Part shown: positions 43,478-53,142 of the stretch, piece by piece
Position numbering within the stretch: the stretch's first letter is position 1
Layout: each line of letters begins with the position of its first letter
Source: Capnocytophaga granulosa ATCC 51502
Lineage (GTDB): Bacteria > Bacteroidota > Bacteroidia > Flavobacteriales > Flavobacteriaceae
Assembly: GCF_000411115.1 (NCBI RefSeq)
Contig: NZ_KE150258.1
Location: forward strand, 47,760-111,759
Direction: 5' to 3'
Length of the DNA stretch: 64,000 nt
The notes under the pieces: generated by a model
What the model was told of the DNA's origin: nothing
The model's database searches: none
The model's input: only the letters and a program-made list of their open reading frames with translations
Position numbers and translations under genes: made by a program

Positions 43478-46400
43478 ATGCAAAACAAAGGATTAGTAAA
43501 ATTATTTGCCTTACTCTTTGGTTTAGTGAGCATTTATCAGCTCTCCTTTACCTTTGTAGCAAATCGTCAAGAGAAAAAAGCAGAAGAATTTGCAGCCCTC
43601 AAAGTACCTACTTCCGTAGAAGATTATTCGCATAAGCGTGAAAAAATCGTAAGTCAGTACTTGGATTCTATCGCTAATGAAACTGTGTACAACTTAGGGA
43701 TAGCCAGCTACACCTTCAAGGAAGTGAAAGATAGAGAACTCAAGCAAGGGCTTGACCTCAAGGGAGGTATCAACGTAACCCTACAGATATCTGTACATGA
43801 TATCCTCCGTGGGCTTGCGGATAACTCCAAGAATGCTGACTTTGAAAAGGCGTTAGCACAAGCCGATAAGCGCCTTCGCGAAACTGACCAAAGCTATATA
43901 GACCTCTTCTTTGAGGCCTTTGATGCTACTGGGGCTAAGCTGGCTGCGGCTGATATCTTCGGTAACAAAACCCTCAGCTCTCAGATTACTCCTCAGATGA
44001 GTAACTCTCAGGTACAACCTATCATCAGAAGAAAAGTAGATGAGTCCATCTCCTCTGCCTTCGAGGTATTGCGCAAGCGTATCGATAAGTTTGGGGTTAC
44101 TAATCCTGATATCAAAAAAATGGGCAACTCAGGCCGTATCTCCGTGGAACTACCTGGTGCTAAGGATATTTCTCGTGTAAAAAACCTCTTACAGAGTACC
44201 GCCCAATTGGAGTTCTGGGAAACCTTCAAGGCTTCAGACTTTACTATGTTCTTCGGTCAGCTCAACGCTGCCCTACAAGCCAAAGAAGCTCCTGCTAAAG
44301 CAGAAGAGACCCCTTCAACCGCCCAGACTACAACCCATGAGACAGATAGCCTAGCTACTGCTACCGCTGATACGCTGGCACATGGCGAAGTAGACAAACT
44401 CTTAGGTAAGACTGAGGAAAAGAAGGATTCTATAGCTCCTGCACAGAAGAATCCTCTCTATGACCTTTTCCAGCTTACCCAAGGGGACAACTCTCCTTCT
44501 ATAGGCTATTTCTTAGCTGCCGATACTACCAAATTGCTCTCTTACCTTCGTGGTGATGAGGCTAAAAGACTCATGCCTGCTGAACTTAAGAACGCTAAGT
44601 TCGTATTTGGCAAGCCTCACAAGCTAGACAACTTCCAACAGCTCTACCGCTTATTCATGCCTTACGAATACGAGCAAGCGCGTCCCGCTGAGGCTAAGGC
44701 CTTCAAAGAACGCCTACAAGGTCTCTTGCGCAAGTCTGACCTTGTGGAACTCTATGCCCTACGCGGTAACCGTACCAACGAACCCCCACTAAGTGGTAGT
44801 GTCGTTACTGATGCGGTACAAACTTATGACAACCATAACCAGCCTTGTGTATCCATGAATATGAATAGTGAAGGTGCTAAAATATGGGAAAACCTTACAG
44901 GAAAAGTATTTACTGAAAAAGGAAATATCGCTATTGTACTGGATAACATCGTATATTCTGCCCCTAGTGTAACCTCTGGCCCTATTGCAGGAGGTAGCAC
45001 CCAGATTACAGGTAACTTTACCGTACTAGAAGCGCAAGACTTAGCCAACGTACTACGTGCTGGTAAATTGCCAGCCTCTGCCGATATCGTACAATCTGTA
45101 GTGGTAGGCCCTTCTTTAGGACAAGAAGCCATCACCAGCGGATTTATCTCTTTTGCTATTGCGGGGCTGATCATCTTCCTTTGGATGCTCTTCTACTATG
45201 GCCGTGCAGGGGTATTTGCTGATATTGCTCTGCTCTTCAACATTCTCCTTATGTTCGGTATCTTGGTGAGTATCAACTCCGTACTTACCCTCCCAGGTAT
45301 TGCGGGTATTGTACTTACCATAGGTATGTCCATAGACGCGAATGTGATTATCTTTGAGCGTATCCGAGAGGAATTGAGGAATGGCAAAGCACTCACCCAA
45401 GCTATCCATGACGGATTTAGCCATGCGATTACCTCCGTACTCGATGCCAATATCACCACTTTCCTCACCGGTGCAGTGCTCTTTATCTTCGGTAGCGGGC
45501 CTATCAAAGGTTTTGCCACTACCCTGATGATTGGTATTATAACCACTATCTTTACAGCGGTATTTATCACTCGCTTACTCATTGACTGGTATGTAGCCAA
45601 GGGTAAAGACCTTTCTTTCTCCACTTCGCTTACTAAGAATCTTTTGGCCAATGTCAATGTAGATTTCCTTTCTAAGAGAAAACTATGGTATGCTATCTCT
45701 GGGATACTCATTCTCATTAGCTTAGGCTCTATGTTCAGCCGTGGCTTTGACCAAGGTATTGACTTTGTAGGAGGTCGTTCTTACCAAGTACGCTTTAAGA
45801 ACCCAGTAGAGACACAGAAAGTGGCTAGCCTTCTTAAAAAATCCTTAGGTTCTGTAGAGGTAAAAACCTTCGGAGCTGCCAACCAAGTACGTATCTCTAC
45901 CAAGTACAAATACAATGACGAAAGTACCCAAACCGATAACGAAATTCAAGAAATTCTCTACAAGGATCTACAACCTGTAATGGGTGAGCAGATCTCTTAC
46001 GACGAGTTCATGAGTGGTGAGGGACTTGGGGTGATGAAGTCCGACAAGACAGGGCCAAGTATCGCTGAAGACATCAAGAGCAGTGCTGTATGGGCAATCA
46101 TCGGTTCGCTTATCATCATCTTCGGATATATCTTGGTACGTTTCCGCAAATGGCAGTTCTCTATGGGAGCAGTAGCCGCCCTTACCCACGACGTGATTAT
46201 CACCTTAGGGGCATTCTCTTTGCTCTACTCTGTGATGCCTTTTAGTCTTGAGATAGACCAACAGTTCATTGCAGCGATCCTTACCGTAATTGGTTACTCC
46301 TTGAACGATACAGTGATTATCTTTGACCGTATCCGTGAAGAAATAGGCAAGAGTGGTTGGAGTGCTCAGACACTTAACCATGCCATCAGCACTACCCTAA

Positions 46401-46618
46401 GCCGTACGCTGAACACCTCCCTTACTACCTTGTTAACCCTCTTGGCCATCTTCATCTTTGGGGGAGAAACCCTCCGAGGCTTCATGTTTGCCATGATCAT
46501 CGGGGTAGTAGTTGGTACTTACTCTTCTATCTTCGTAGCTACCCCATTGGTATATGACTCCTCTAAGAGAGAAAGAAGAGAGGACGCGCAAAAAGAAGTA
46601 GAAGGACATAAGAAATAA
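43478..46618 (+). CDS. secDF: Bifunctional SecD-SecF protein translocase subunit
   Basis: This 1046-residue inner-membrane protein uses the proton gradient to help Sec-translocated proteins leave the channel. SecD (about residues 1-690) begins with TM1 and the 'ELKQGLDLKGGINVTLQI' motif, then the periplasmic P1 domain, with an Ala/Glu/Thr-rich insert near 270-320, and 'IAGIVLTIGMSIDANVIIFE' in TM4. SecF follows from about 740, with 'GIDFVGGRSYQVRF' and 'VIGYSLNDTVIIFDRIREE'. The fusion is standard in Bacteroidota. It is monocistronic, with a strong hairpin after the stop. Confidence 0.97.
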   Translation: MQNKGLVKLFALLFGLVSIYQLSFTFVANRQEKKAEEFAALKVPTSVEDYSHKREKIVSQYLDSIANETVYNLGIASYTFKEVKDRELKQGLDLKGGINVTLQISVHDILRGLADNSKNADFEKALAQADKRLRETDQSYIDLFFEAFDATGAKLAAADIFGNKTLSSQITPQMSNSQVQPIIRRKVDESISSAFEVLRKRIDKFGVTNPDIKKMGNSGRISVELPGAKDISRVKNLLQSTAQLEFWETFKASDFTMFFGQLNAALQAKEAPAKAEETPSTAQTTTHETDSLATATADTLAHGEVDKLLGKTEEKKDSIAPAQKNPLYDLFQLTQGDNSPSIGYFLAADTTKLLSYLRGDEAKRLMPAELKNAKFVFGKPHKLDNFQQLYRLFMPYEYEQARPAEAKAFKERLQGLLRKSDLVELYALRGNRTNEPPLSGSVVTDAVQTYDNHNQPCVSMNMNSEGAKIWENLTGKVFTEKGNIAIVLDNIVYSAPSVTSGPIAGGSTQITGNFTVLEAQDLANVLRAGKLPASADIVQSVVVGPSLGQEAITSGFISFAIAGLIIFLWMLFYYGRAGVFADIALLFNILLMFGILVSINSVLTLPGIAGIVLTIGMSIDANVIIFERIREELRNGKALTQAIHDGFSHAITSVLDANITTFLTGAVLFIFGSGPIKGFATTLMIGIITTIFTAVFITRLLIDWYVAKGKDLSFSTSLTKNLLANVNVDFLSKRKLWYAISGILILISLGSMFSRGFDQGIDFVGGRSYQVRFKNPVETQKVASLLKKSLGSVEVKTFGAANQVRISTKYKYNDESTQTDNEIQEILYKDLQPVMGEQISYDEFMSGEGLGVMKSDKTGPSIAEDIKSSAVWAIIGSLIIIFGYILVRFRKWQFSMGAVAALTHDVIITLGAFSLLYSVMPFSLEIDQQFIAAILTVIGYSLNDTVIIFDRIREEIGKSGWSAQTLNHAISTTLSRTLNTSLTTLLTLLAIFIFGGETLRGFMFAMIIGVVVGTYSSIFVATPLVYDSSKRERREDAQKEVEGHKK

Positions 46619-46647
46619 TTTACTTCATTGTCATATTACTAAATTGC

Positions 46648-46680
46648 AAAATCTGTGGGGAGCACTCCCCACAGATTTTT
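46648..46680 (+). terminator. Intrinsic terminator after secDF
   Basis: AAAATCTGTGGGGAG / CTCCCCACAGATTTTT is a near-perfect hairpin ending in a T run. It ends 7 bp before the next start codon. Confidence 0.9.
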
Positions 46681-46687
46681 ATCATAT

Positions 46688-47953
46688 ATGAAAGATATCA
46701 CCGATGTAATCATCATAGGCGCAGGCGCTTGTGGGCTTTTCACCGCTATCAATATAGCTGAAAAAGCCCCCGATATGCGTATTCTGATTCTTGAAAAAAA
46801 TAAGGAAGCTCTCGGCAAAGTACGTGTCTCTGGCGGAGGGCGCTGTAACCTGACCAACGCGGAGACAAACCCACGTGAATTTGTCAAGAACTATCCCCGT
46901 GGTAACCGAGAGCTGTTGGGCGTATTCTCACGGTTTTCGTCCCAAGATACCGTCCGCTGGTTCTCCTGGCATGGAGTAGCTATAAAGCAAGAAGCCGATG
47001 GCCGTATGTTCCCCCAATCCAACAGCTCGCAGACCGTGATAGACTGTTTTCTTTCCTTGGCTAAGAAATACCATATAGAGATCCTATACAGGCAAAATAT
47101 TCAGTCTTTTTCCTATGAGCAGGAACTGTGGCAGGTACAAGGCACCGAGACTTTCCTTTGTCGCCATCTGGTAGTGGCCACTGGCAGTAATCCCAAGATA
47201 TGGGAGGTGCTTGCTGGCTTAGGACATACCATTGTACCGCCTGTGCCTTCGCTCTTTACCTTTGCCTCCAAAGACACCTTTGTAGAAGGACTTGCAGGGG
47301 TGAGCAAGCAAGTGGGGGTCAAGCTCTTAGACAGCCAAGGAACGCCGCTGAAGATGCCTCTTATAGACAAACAAGGACTTATAGGAGCGCTGCTTATCAC
47401 CCATTGGGGGTTCAGTGGACCTGCGGTGCTCAAGCTATCGGCCTTTGCCGCGAGAATCTTGGCTGAGTTGGAGTACAAGTTTGCCCTACAAATCAACTGG
47501 TTAGCCGAAGTAGATGAGCTACTCACCGCCCAAGATGCCCTCTCCATCTTGCAAGAGGAAAAACAGCAACACCCACGCAAGGAGCTACAGAATCATTGTC
47601 CGTTCTCCTTAGCCAAAAAGCTATGGAACAAGCTCTTAGAGCGCGCAGGGGTACTGCCTCACCAGCTATGGGCGGAACTCAACAAAGGGCAGTTACACGC
47701 CTTAGCCAAGGAACTCACTGCAAGTACTTTCTCTATTGAGGATAAAGCCCCTTTCAAGGAAGAGTTTGTTACCGCTGGGGGCGTCTCCCTCAAGGAAATT
47801 GATTTCAAGAGCTTTCGCTCCAAGCTATACCCTACGCTCTATATAGGAGGTGAAGCCTTGGATATAGATGCCGTTACAGGTGGCTATAACTTCCAAAACG
47901 CTTGGAGTAGTGGCTACATTATTTCAACAATGATTAATGCCAATAATGATTAA
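46688..47953 (+). CDS. BaiN/HI0933-family FAD-dependent flavoprotein
   Basis: This 421-residue flavoprotein has the FAD dinucleotide motif 'DVIIIGAGACGLFTAINIAE', the family signature 'GKVRVSGGGRCNLTNAE', and the C-terminal 'TAGGVSLKEIDFKSFRSK' and 'GEALDIDAVTGGYNFQNAWS'. The ATG at 46688 is used; the longer frame from 46655 runs through the secDF terminator. The substrate is not known for most members. Confidence 0.93.
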   Translation: MKDITDVIIIGAGACGLFTAINIAEKAPDMRILILEKNKEALGKVRVSGGGRCNLTNAETNPREFVKNYPRGNRELLGVFSRFSSQDTVRWFSWHGVAIKQEADGRMFPQSNSSQTVIDCFLSLAKKYHIEILYRQNIQSFSYEQELWQVQGTETFLCRHLVVATGSNPKIWEVLAGLGHTIVPPVPSLFTFASKDTFVEGLAGVSKQVGVKLLDSQGTPLKMPLIDKQGLIGALLITHWGFSGPAVLKLSAFAARILAELEYKFALQINWLAEVDELLTAQDALSILQEEKQQHPRKELQNHCPFSLAKKLWNKLLERAGVLPHQLWAELNKGQLHALAKELTASTFSIEDKAPFKEEFVTAGGVSLKEIDFKSFRSKLYPTLYIGGEALDIDAVTGGYNFQNAWSSGYIISTMINANND

Positions 47954-47978
47954 TCATTGAACATTAAACATTAAAAAA

Positions 47979-48773
47979 ATGATAGATATTGGCCTAAACC
48001 TAACCAACCGACAATTTGCCCACGACCAAGAGGAACTCCTCTACCGTGCTGAGGAGGCGGGCGTAACCCAAATGATACTCACCGGCACCTCTCTTCGCAG
48101 TAGCAAAGAATCCTTTGCGCTTGCCAAGGGCTACCCTACCCTGCTCTATAGCACCGCAGGGGTGCACCCTCATGATGCTAAGACGATGAATGAACAGACC
48201 ATTCCTCAGCTCAGCACGCTACTGAAGGAAAAACAAGTAGTAGCTGTAGGAGAATGTGGATTAGATTTTGATCGAGATTTCTCGCCACGCCCCGTACAAG
48301 AGCAGTGTTTCCGTGCCCAGCTCGCCCTCGCCCAAGAGGTGCAAAAGCCACTATTCCTACACGAGCGCGCTGCCTTTGACCGATTTGTAGGGATTCTCAA
48401 GGATTATACCAACCTACCTAAGGGCGTAGTACATTGTTTTACAGGCAGTTTGAGCGAGGTAAAGACCTACCTTGAGGCAGGTTACTATATTGGTTTTACA
48501 GGTGCCATTAGCGACACCCGCCGATTTGCCTTCTTGGAAGAGGTAGTACGTTATGTACCCTTAGAGCGTATGCTTATAGAGACCGATGCGCCCTTTATGC
48601 TTCCCAAGAATATACCTGCACACCAGCTAAACCCACGAGATAAGCGACGCAATGAACCCGCTTTCCTCCCCTATGTAGCGCAAAGTATTGCTCACTTTAA
48701 GAAAATTAGCGTCAAGGAAGTAGCGGAGACAACCACTAAGAATGCCAAAGAATTATTCCCCCTTAGCGAGTAA
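47979..48773 (+). CDS. TatD-family metal-dependent deoxyribonuclease
   Basis: This 264-residue TIM-barrel nuclease begins 'MIDIGLNLTNRQFAHDQEEL', close to the E. coli TatD type, which lacks the HxH of the YcfH type. Metal ligands are visible in 'TAGVHPHDAKT', 'VAVGECGLDFDRDF' (Glu), 'LFLHERAAFDRF' (His), 'VVHCFTGSL' (His) and 'LIETDAPFMLP' (Asp). It should act as a 3'-5' exonuclease in DNA repair. It starts 25 bp after the flavoprotein and may share its transcript. Confidence 0.93.
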   Translation: MIDIGLNLTNRQFAHDQEELLYRAEEAGVTQMILTGTSLRSSKESFALAKGYPTLLYSTAGVHPHDAKTMNEQTIPQLSTLLKEKQVVAVGECGLDFDRDFSPRPVQEQCFRAQLALAQEVQKPLFLHERAAFDRFVGILKDYTNLPKGVVHCFTGSLSEVKTYLEAGYYIGFTGAISDTRRFAFLEEVVRYVPLERMLIETDAPFMLPKNIPAHQLNPRDKRRNEPAFLPYVAQSIAHFKKISVKEVAETTTKNAKELFPLSE

Positions 48774-48808
48774 GGGGGAACTTCTCTCAGGCTCAGGAAA
48801 CTTGTACT

Positions 48809-49057
48809 CTATGAAACACTATCTTCATCATCTTCAAATTCATCATCTTTTTCATATAGTTCTATTATTTTTTTCACTTGTTCTTTTGTTGTTTTAATGT
48901 TATACTTAGTAAGTTCATTATATACACTATCAACAGCGACATTTATATTATCTGTTTCATTTTCTAATGTATATAAATAATAAAAATCTATTATAAACTC
49001 ATCAGTTGTTGTTTCAAATTCTTTATCTATTATCATTGTTTTTTCTTTTTTATTCAT
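48809..49057 (-). CDS. Hypothetical small acidic protein, 82 aa
   Basis: This AT-rich gene encodes an acidic protein ending in an Asp/Glu cluster ('LYEKDDEFEDDEDSVS'). A helix-forming part 'VYNELTKYNIKTTKEQVKKI' is seen. An internal ATG at 49036 is an alternative start. It lies 40 bp after the 49098-49802 gene, so the two may be one operon in the accessory zone. The family is unknown; it could be an immunity protein by context. Confidence 0.55.
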   Translation of the reverse strand: MNKKEKTMIIDKEFETTTDEFIIDFYYLYTLENETDNINVAVDSVYNELTKYNIKTTKEQVKKIIELYEKDDEFEDDEDSVS

Positions 49058-49097
49058 TTCAAATTCTTTATTTTATCAGGGGGGAGCCTCTAATCAT

Positions 49098-49802
49098 TTA
49101 TTCAAGTACATACCATCTTTGAGGGTAGGTATCATAAGGTTCTGCCTCAAGGAGGTATTTGTCTGAGGGAAAAGTTCTTATAATCTGCCCCATTCTATTT
49201 TTTATGATAATAGTATTGCCGCTTACCTCTGCGATTCCTATATACTCCCAAGGGTTGTGCTCTTCCCTATAGGTTATGGTCTTATCTGTCTTTATTAGTA
49301 AGTACTTAAAGCCATTCTCTATAATATATTCACTCATAGACTCATCATAATCATACACCTTAGTTTCTGTGATTTTCAGGGGAATAATCTTTATCTGCTG
49401 TCTACAAGGTGCATTCTCATCATATATCAGCTGCTTATCTATATCCTTCCCTAAGAGATAATACTCCCAAGAAGGTCTTGTTATATGAGTAAATTCACTT
49501 GGAGATACTCCCATCTGATTTAGTACCGCTAAAAATCTCTTAAGGACGTATGCGCTGTATTGTGGTGCTACCTTATAACAAGTCTCCCTATACCAACCTT
49601 TTAGCCGAGCTATTCTTTCAAATGCTTCCTCAAAGGAGTCATAGATAGTATTCCTGTAATAGAACTTTTCCCCTTCAGGCGTTTCTTCTCTATCTATAGA
49701 AAAACTTTTTGTTTCAAATACCACCTTAGGTTTTTTATCATTATCTTTTTCTTGCTGTTGGAATATTCTGAAAAATTCCACTCTTCTTTCACGATTATCC
49801 AT
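49098..49802 (-). CDS. Hypothetical accessory protein, 234 aa
   Basis: This soluble protein has no signal peptide. The N-terminus is highly charged, and the middle includes 'GWYRETCYKVAPQYSAYVLK' and 'QMGVSPSEFTHITRPSWEYY'. I do not recognise it. It is preceded at 22 bp by a 35-bp element that is also found upstream of two other minus-strand accessory genes (56130 and 57179). Confidence 0.6.
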   Translation of the reverse strand: MDNRERRVEFFRIFQQQEKDNDKKPKVVFETKSFSIDREETPEGEKFYYRNTIYDSFEEAFERIARLKGWYRETCYKVAPQYSAYVLKRFLAVLNQMGVSPSEFTHITRPSWEYYLLGKDIDKQLIYDENAPCRQQIKIIPLKITETKVYDYDESMSEYIIENGFKYLLIKTDKTITYREEHNPWEYIGIAEVSGNTIIIKNRMGQIIRTFPSDKYLLEAEPYDTYPQRWYVLE

Positions 49803-49822
49803 ATTACAATATTTTTTATTTT

Positions 49823-49860
49823 CCCTACTCTATTACAGGCTTTTCGGGATACGCCTTTGT
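49823..49860 (-). repeat. KAxxEKPxIE element, copy A
   Basis: On the minus strand this reads AAAGGCGTATCCCGAAAAGCC, then TGTAATAGAGTAGGG. One frame gives 'KAYPEKPVIE' and a stop. It is 22 bp upstream of the 49802 start. It may be the end of a lost toxin gene or a short 5' leader. A TATCTTTG box (minus) lies just upstream of it. Confidence 0.6.
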
Positions 49861-49986
49861 GTTTCTTATCTGGTGCAAAGATACAGCTCGTACTGGACAA
49901 ACTGTGACCAACTTATATATTTTTTTACATGAAATATATTCGTATCATTTTTTCTTTTATGTTACCATTTATTGCTATTAAATGCG

Positions 49987-49994
49987 TATCTTTG
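49987..49994 (+). promoter_or_regulatory. Promoter that fixes the EamA start
   Basis: TATCTTTG lies 19 bp before the ATG at 50013 and inside the longer frame from 49929, which argues for the shorter protein. Confidence 0.6.
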
Positions 49995-50012
49995 CCTTTT
50001 ATTCTAAATAAT

Positions 50013-50891
50013 ATGACAACTCAAAGACTTTTTACCCATTTGTTAGCAATTTTTGTAATCACCGTCTGGGGGGTTACTTTCGTTTCTACCAAGCTGTTAT
50101 TGGAAGCAGGCTTCAATCCTGCCAGTATCCTTTTCTACCGCTTTGCCTTGGCCTATATAGGTATTTGGCTGGTAGCGCATCGCCTACCACTCTTTGCTAA
50201 AAGCCTCAAGGACGAGTTGTGCTTTGTCCTCATGGGTGTATTTGGAGGATCTATGTACTTCTTTACGGAGAACTTAGCCTTGGGATATACCTTGACCAAC
50301 AATGTCTCCCTCATCGTATGTATGAATCCGCTGCTAATTGCTATCATTGCACATTTCCTCTCTAAGGACGACAAACTAAGTCCGCGACTGCTTTTAGGCT
50401 CGCTCTTGGCTTTGGCGGGGGTTACCTTGGTTATTTTCAACGGAAACTTCACCTTTGAGATTACCATAGTGGGCGAGCTCTTGGCCTTTGCTGCTGCCTT
50501 CAGCTGGGCGTTCTATACCCTGCTGATGCGCCGCTTTTCGGACAAATACCCCGCCCTTTTCCTTACTCGCAAGGTGATGCTCTATGGTATGCTCACGGCC
50601 TTGCCTATTTTCCTATACCGCCCGCTGACTACCGATTTTACCCTCTTTACCCAACCTGTGGTATGGGTCAATTTTGTCTTCTTAGGACTGATAGCCACAC
50701 TTTTATGCTTTTTCCTATGGAATAAGACAATCAAGTTCTTAGGCGCTGTCCGTGCCTCCACCTATATCTATGGTATGCCGATAACCACCCTCATCGCCTC
50801 GGTGCTTATCTTAGGAGAGCCTATCTCCCTTATGGCGATTATAGGCACTTTGATGGTGCTTATAGGGGTGTATTTCGCGACGAGGAAATAA
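50013..50891 (+). CDS. EamA/DMT-family transporter
   Basis: This 292-residue protein has ten membrane helices in two EamA repeats. The first begins 'HLLAIFVITVWGVTFVSTKL'; the second begins near 'LLAFAAAFSWAFYTLLMRRF', and a late part reads 'LGAVRASTYIYGMPITTLIA'. The start at 50013 is chosen because the promoter lies inside the longer frame. It should export or import small metabolites; no substrate can be named. Confidence 0.9.
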   Translation: MTTQRLFTHLLAIFVITVWGVTFVSTKLLLEAGFNPASILFYRFALAYIGIWLVAHRLPLFAKSLKDELCFVLMGVFGGSMYFFTENLALGYTLTNNVSLIVCMNPLLIAIIAHFLSKDDKLSPRLLLGSLLALAGVTLVIFNGNFTFEITIVGELLAFAAAFSWAFYTLLMRRFSDKYPALFLTRKVMLYGMLTALPIFLYRPLTTDFTLFTQPVVWVNFVFLGLIATLLCFFLWNKTIKFLGAVRASTYIYGMPITTLIASVLILGEPISLMAIIGTLMVLIGVYFATRK

Positions 50892-50953
50892 AGTAATGTG
50901 TCAATTTGCCGATTAGTTAATTACCAAACTGATTCTAGGCAAAAAATAAAGTA

Positions 50954-50985
50954 TTTGTTTATTAGGAGAAAAATAACTACTTTTG
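50954..50985 (+). promoter_or_regulatory. Promoter of the 51009 gene
   Basis: TTTG (50954-50957) and TACTTTTG (50978-50985) are 20 bp apart, 24 bp before the ATG. This is a full consensus match. Confidence 0.8.
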
Positions 50986-51008
50986 TATTATAGAATTTTC
51001 TTCCAGTT

Positions 51009-51302
51009 ATGCAAAAACAAAGAATTGGTATTATCCATTTCCTTACCAAAGAAGAAGGCGGGCGAGAACAACCACCAACCACCGTTTTAGAGTATCGCCC
51101 TACCACTCATATCGCGCAGCTGGCACAGCCTAATTGGAGTATCGTCATTACCTTTGATGAGCCTATGAAAGAGGGGCAATACAGCGCTTTGTGCCAGGTA
51201 AGGTTTCTTTTTGACCACGCTCCTCAATATATATTAGACGAACTCAAGGAAATGGAGGTCTATGAGGGAGCGAGAATTGTTGGTAAAATAGTGTTTGAAT
51301 AG
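51009..51302 (+). CDS. Hypothetical small beta-rich protein, 97 aa
   Basis: This short soluble protein contains 'EYRPTTHIAQLAQPNWSIVI' and 'YSALCQVRFLFDHAPQYILD', and ends 'YEGARIVGKIVFE'. The pattern recalls the beta-barrel third domain of elongation factor Tu, but the match is slight. It leads a run of SMI1/KNR4 genes, 23 bp before the first. It could be an immunity gene or a housekeeping oddity. Confidence 0.6.
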   Translation: MQKQRIGIIHFLTKEEGGREQPPTTVLEYRPTTHIAQLAQPNWSIVITFDEPMKEGQYSALCQVRFLFDHAPQYILDELKEMEVYEGARIVGKIVFE

Positions 51303-51325
51303 CAATATATTAAAGAAAATACTTT

Positions 51326-51784
51326 ATGAATTATCTAAAACGATTAAAACAGTGTGGAGAATTTGAGTATTCTATAGGGGCTAATGCTGAAGAAATTAAG
51401 CATATAGAAGAGGAATTAGGCATATGGCTCCCTGAAGCATATATGAATTTTCTATCAGAATGTGGGTCGTGTAATTATAGCGATGTCTATATCAATGGTA
51501 TTTACAAAGAAAAAGACAGCATTTCTTATCCTATTGTGGAACTAACTAAACAACTAAGAGAGGACTTACATCTCTCAGAGGATTTTATTGTACTACATTA
51601 CGAAGTGGACGAATTTCTAACCTTATATCAAGTTTCTAATAAGATACGCCTAAAAGATGCTAAAGTCTTTGGAGCAGAAGTATTTTGCAATGATAAGGGG
51701 GACTTTGAAATCTACAAACCTACGCCTATGTTTGATTCTTTTGAGGAATATTTTGAAGACTTTTTAGACTTAGCAGAAGATTAA
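51326..51784 (+). CDS. SMI1/KNR4-family protein (immunity-type)
   Basis: This 152-residue protein has the family start 'LGANAEEIKHIEEELG'-like segment ('IGANAEEIKHIEEELGIWLP') followed by 'AYMNFLSECGSCNYSDVYIN', a good SMI1/KNR4 (SUKH) match. Such proteins often neutralise toxin domains of polymorphic systems. The gene is duplicated at 52678-53138 with very high identity. It is 4 bp upstream of the reductase fusion gene. Confidence 0.88.
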   Translation: MNYLKRLKQCGEFEYSIGANAEEIKHIEEELGIWLPEAYMNFLSECGSCNYSDVYINGIYKEKDSISYPIVELTKQLREDLHLSEDFIVLHYEVDEFLTLYQVSNKIRLKDAKVFGAEVFCNDKGDFEIYKPTPMFDSFEEYFEDFLDLAED

Positions 51785-51788
51785 CCCT

Positions 51789-53138
51789 ATGAAAACAGAA
51801 AAGATATTATTAGCAGGAGCAACCGGCTATTTAGGTCAGTATATACTGGCTGTACTATTAAGAGAAGAATACCCGACCCGCATTGTGGTACGTAACAAAT
51901 CGAAGCTCTCCCCTGCCCTACTCACACACCCGCTATTGGAGGTAGTAGAAGCGGAAGTAACCCAGCCTGATACCCTACAAGGAGTATGTAAAGGGGTGCA
52001 TAAGGTAATTTCAACCGTAGGGATTACCCGCCAAAAAGATGGCCTTACCTATGAGCAGGTAGACTTCCAAGCCAACAAGAACCTCCTTGATGAAGCCTTA
52101 CGCGAAGGAGTACGTAAGTTCATATATGTATCCGTATTCAAAGGAGAAGCCATGCGACATATAGCCATTGGAGCGGCTAAAGAGCGCTTTGTAGATACTC
52201 TTAAAGCCAGTGGATTAGACTATTGTATCATACGCCCCAGCGGTTTCTATAGTGATATGACTATATTTTTCAAAATGGCTAAGGCTAAGAAGGACGAAAT
52301 ACTCCTATTTGGCAAAGGACAATATGCCATGAATCCCATTCATGGGGAAGACTTGGCTGAGGTCTGTGTCGCCCAATTGGAGCGTTACGAACGGGAAGTC
52401 AATGTAGGAGGAGCTGAGATTTTTACACAAACGGAGATTGCTTGTTTGGCTTTTGAGGTACTCCATAAACCTGCCAATATAAGTTATTTACCCGACTGGG
52501 TAAGACGTTTGATCCTAAAAATGGGCAAATACCTCCTCCCTAAAAGTATCTATGGTGCTATAGAATTTTTCCTTACCACTATGGCGATGGATGTTGTAGC
52601 TCCTATGCAAGTAGGCAAACATCGGTTAAAGGCGTTTTTTGAATCCTTAAATTCATCAGCTGAAAGAAAATACTTTATGAATTATCTAAAACGATTAAAA
52701 CAAAGTGGAGAATTTGAGTATTCTCTAGGGGCTAATGCTGAAGAAATTAAGCATATAGAAGAGGAATTGGGCATCTTGCTCCCTGAAGCATATATGGATT
52801 TTCTATCAGAATGTGGGTCGTGTAATTATGGAGATGTCTATATCAATGGTATTTACAAAGAAAAAGACTCCATATCTTATCCTGTTGTGGAACTAACTAA
52901 ACAACTAAGAGAGGACTTACATCTCTCAGAGGATTTTATTGTACTACATTACGAAGTGGACGAATTTCTAACCTTATATCAAGTTTCTAATAAGATACGC
53001 CTGAAAGATGCTAAGGTCTTCGAAGCAGATGTTTATTGCAATGATAAGGGGGCCTTTGAAATCGACAAACCTACGCCCATGTTTGATTCCTTTGAGGAAT
53101 ATTTTGAAGACTTTTTAGACTTAGCAGAAGAAGATTAA
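51789..53138 (+). CDS. NmrA/SDR-like reductase fused to an SMI1/KNR4 domain
   Basis: Residues 1 to about 290 form an NAD(P)-binding atypical SDR ('KILLAGATGYLGQYILAVLL', 'KVISTVGITRQKDGLTYEQV', 'GLDYCIIRPSGFYSD'). From residue 297 ('MNYLKRLKQSGEFEYSLGAN') to the end it is a second SMI1/KNR4 protein, nearly identical to 51326-51784. The ATG of that copy is retained at 52678. The fusion arose because the reductase lost its own stop: a decayed third copy downstream still reads 'SADRQILS' and stop. The product may be a chimeric protein or the SMI1 part may be made separately. Confidence 0.85.
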   Translation: MKTEKILLAGATGYLGQYILAVLLREEYPTRIVVRNKSKLSPALLTHPLLEVVEAEVTQPDTLQGVCKGVHKVISTVGITRQKDGLTYEQVDFQANKNLLDEALREGVRKFIYVSVFKGEAMRHIAIGAAKERFVDTLKASGLDYCIIRPSGFYSDMTIFFKMAKAKKDEILLFGKGQYAMNPIHGEDLAEVCVAQLERYEREVNVGGAEIFTQTEIACLAFEVLHKPANISYLPDWVRRLILKMGKYLLPKSIYGAIEFFLTTMAMDVVAPMQVGKHRLKAFFESLNSSAERKYFMNYLKRLKQSGEFEYSLGANAEEIKHIEEELGILLPEAYMDFLSECGSCNYGDVYINGIYKEKDSISYPVVELTKQLREDLHLSEDFIVLHYEVDEFLTLYQVSNKIRLKDAKVFEADVYCNDKGAFEIDKPTPMFDSFEEYFEDFLDLAEED

Positions 53139-53142
53139 CCCA

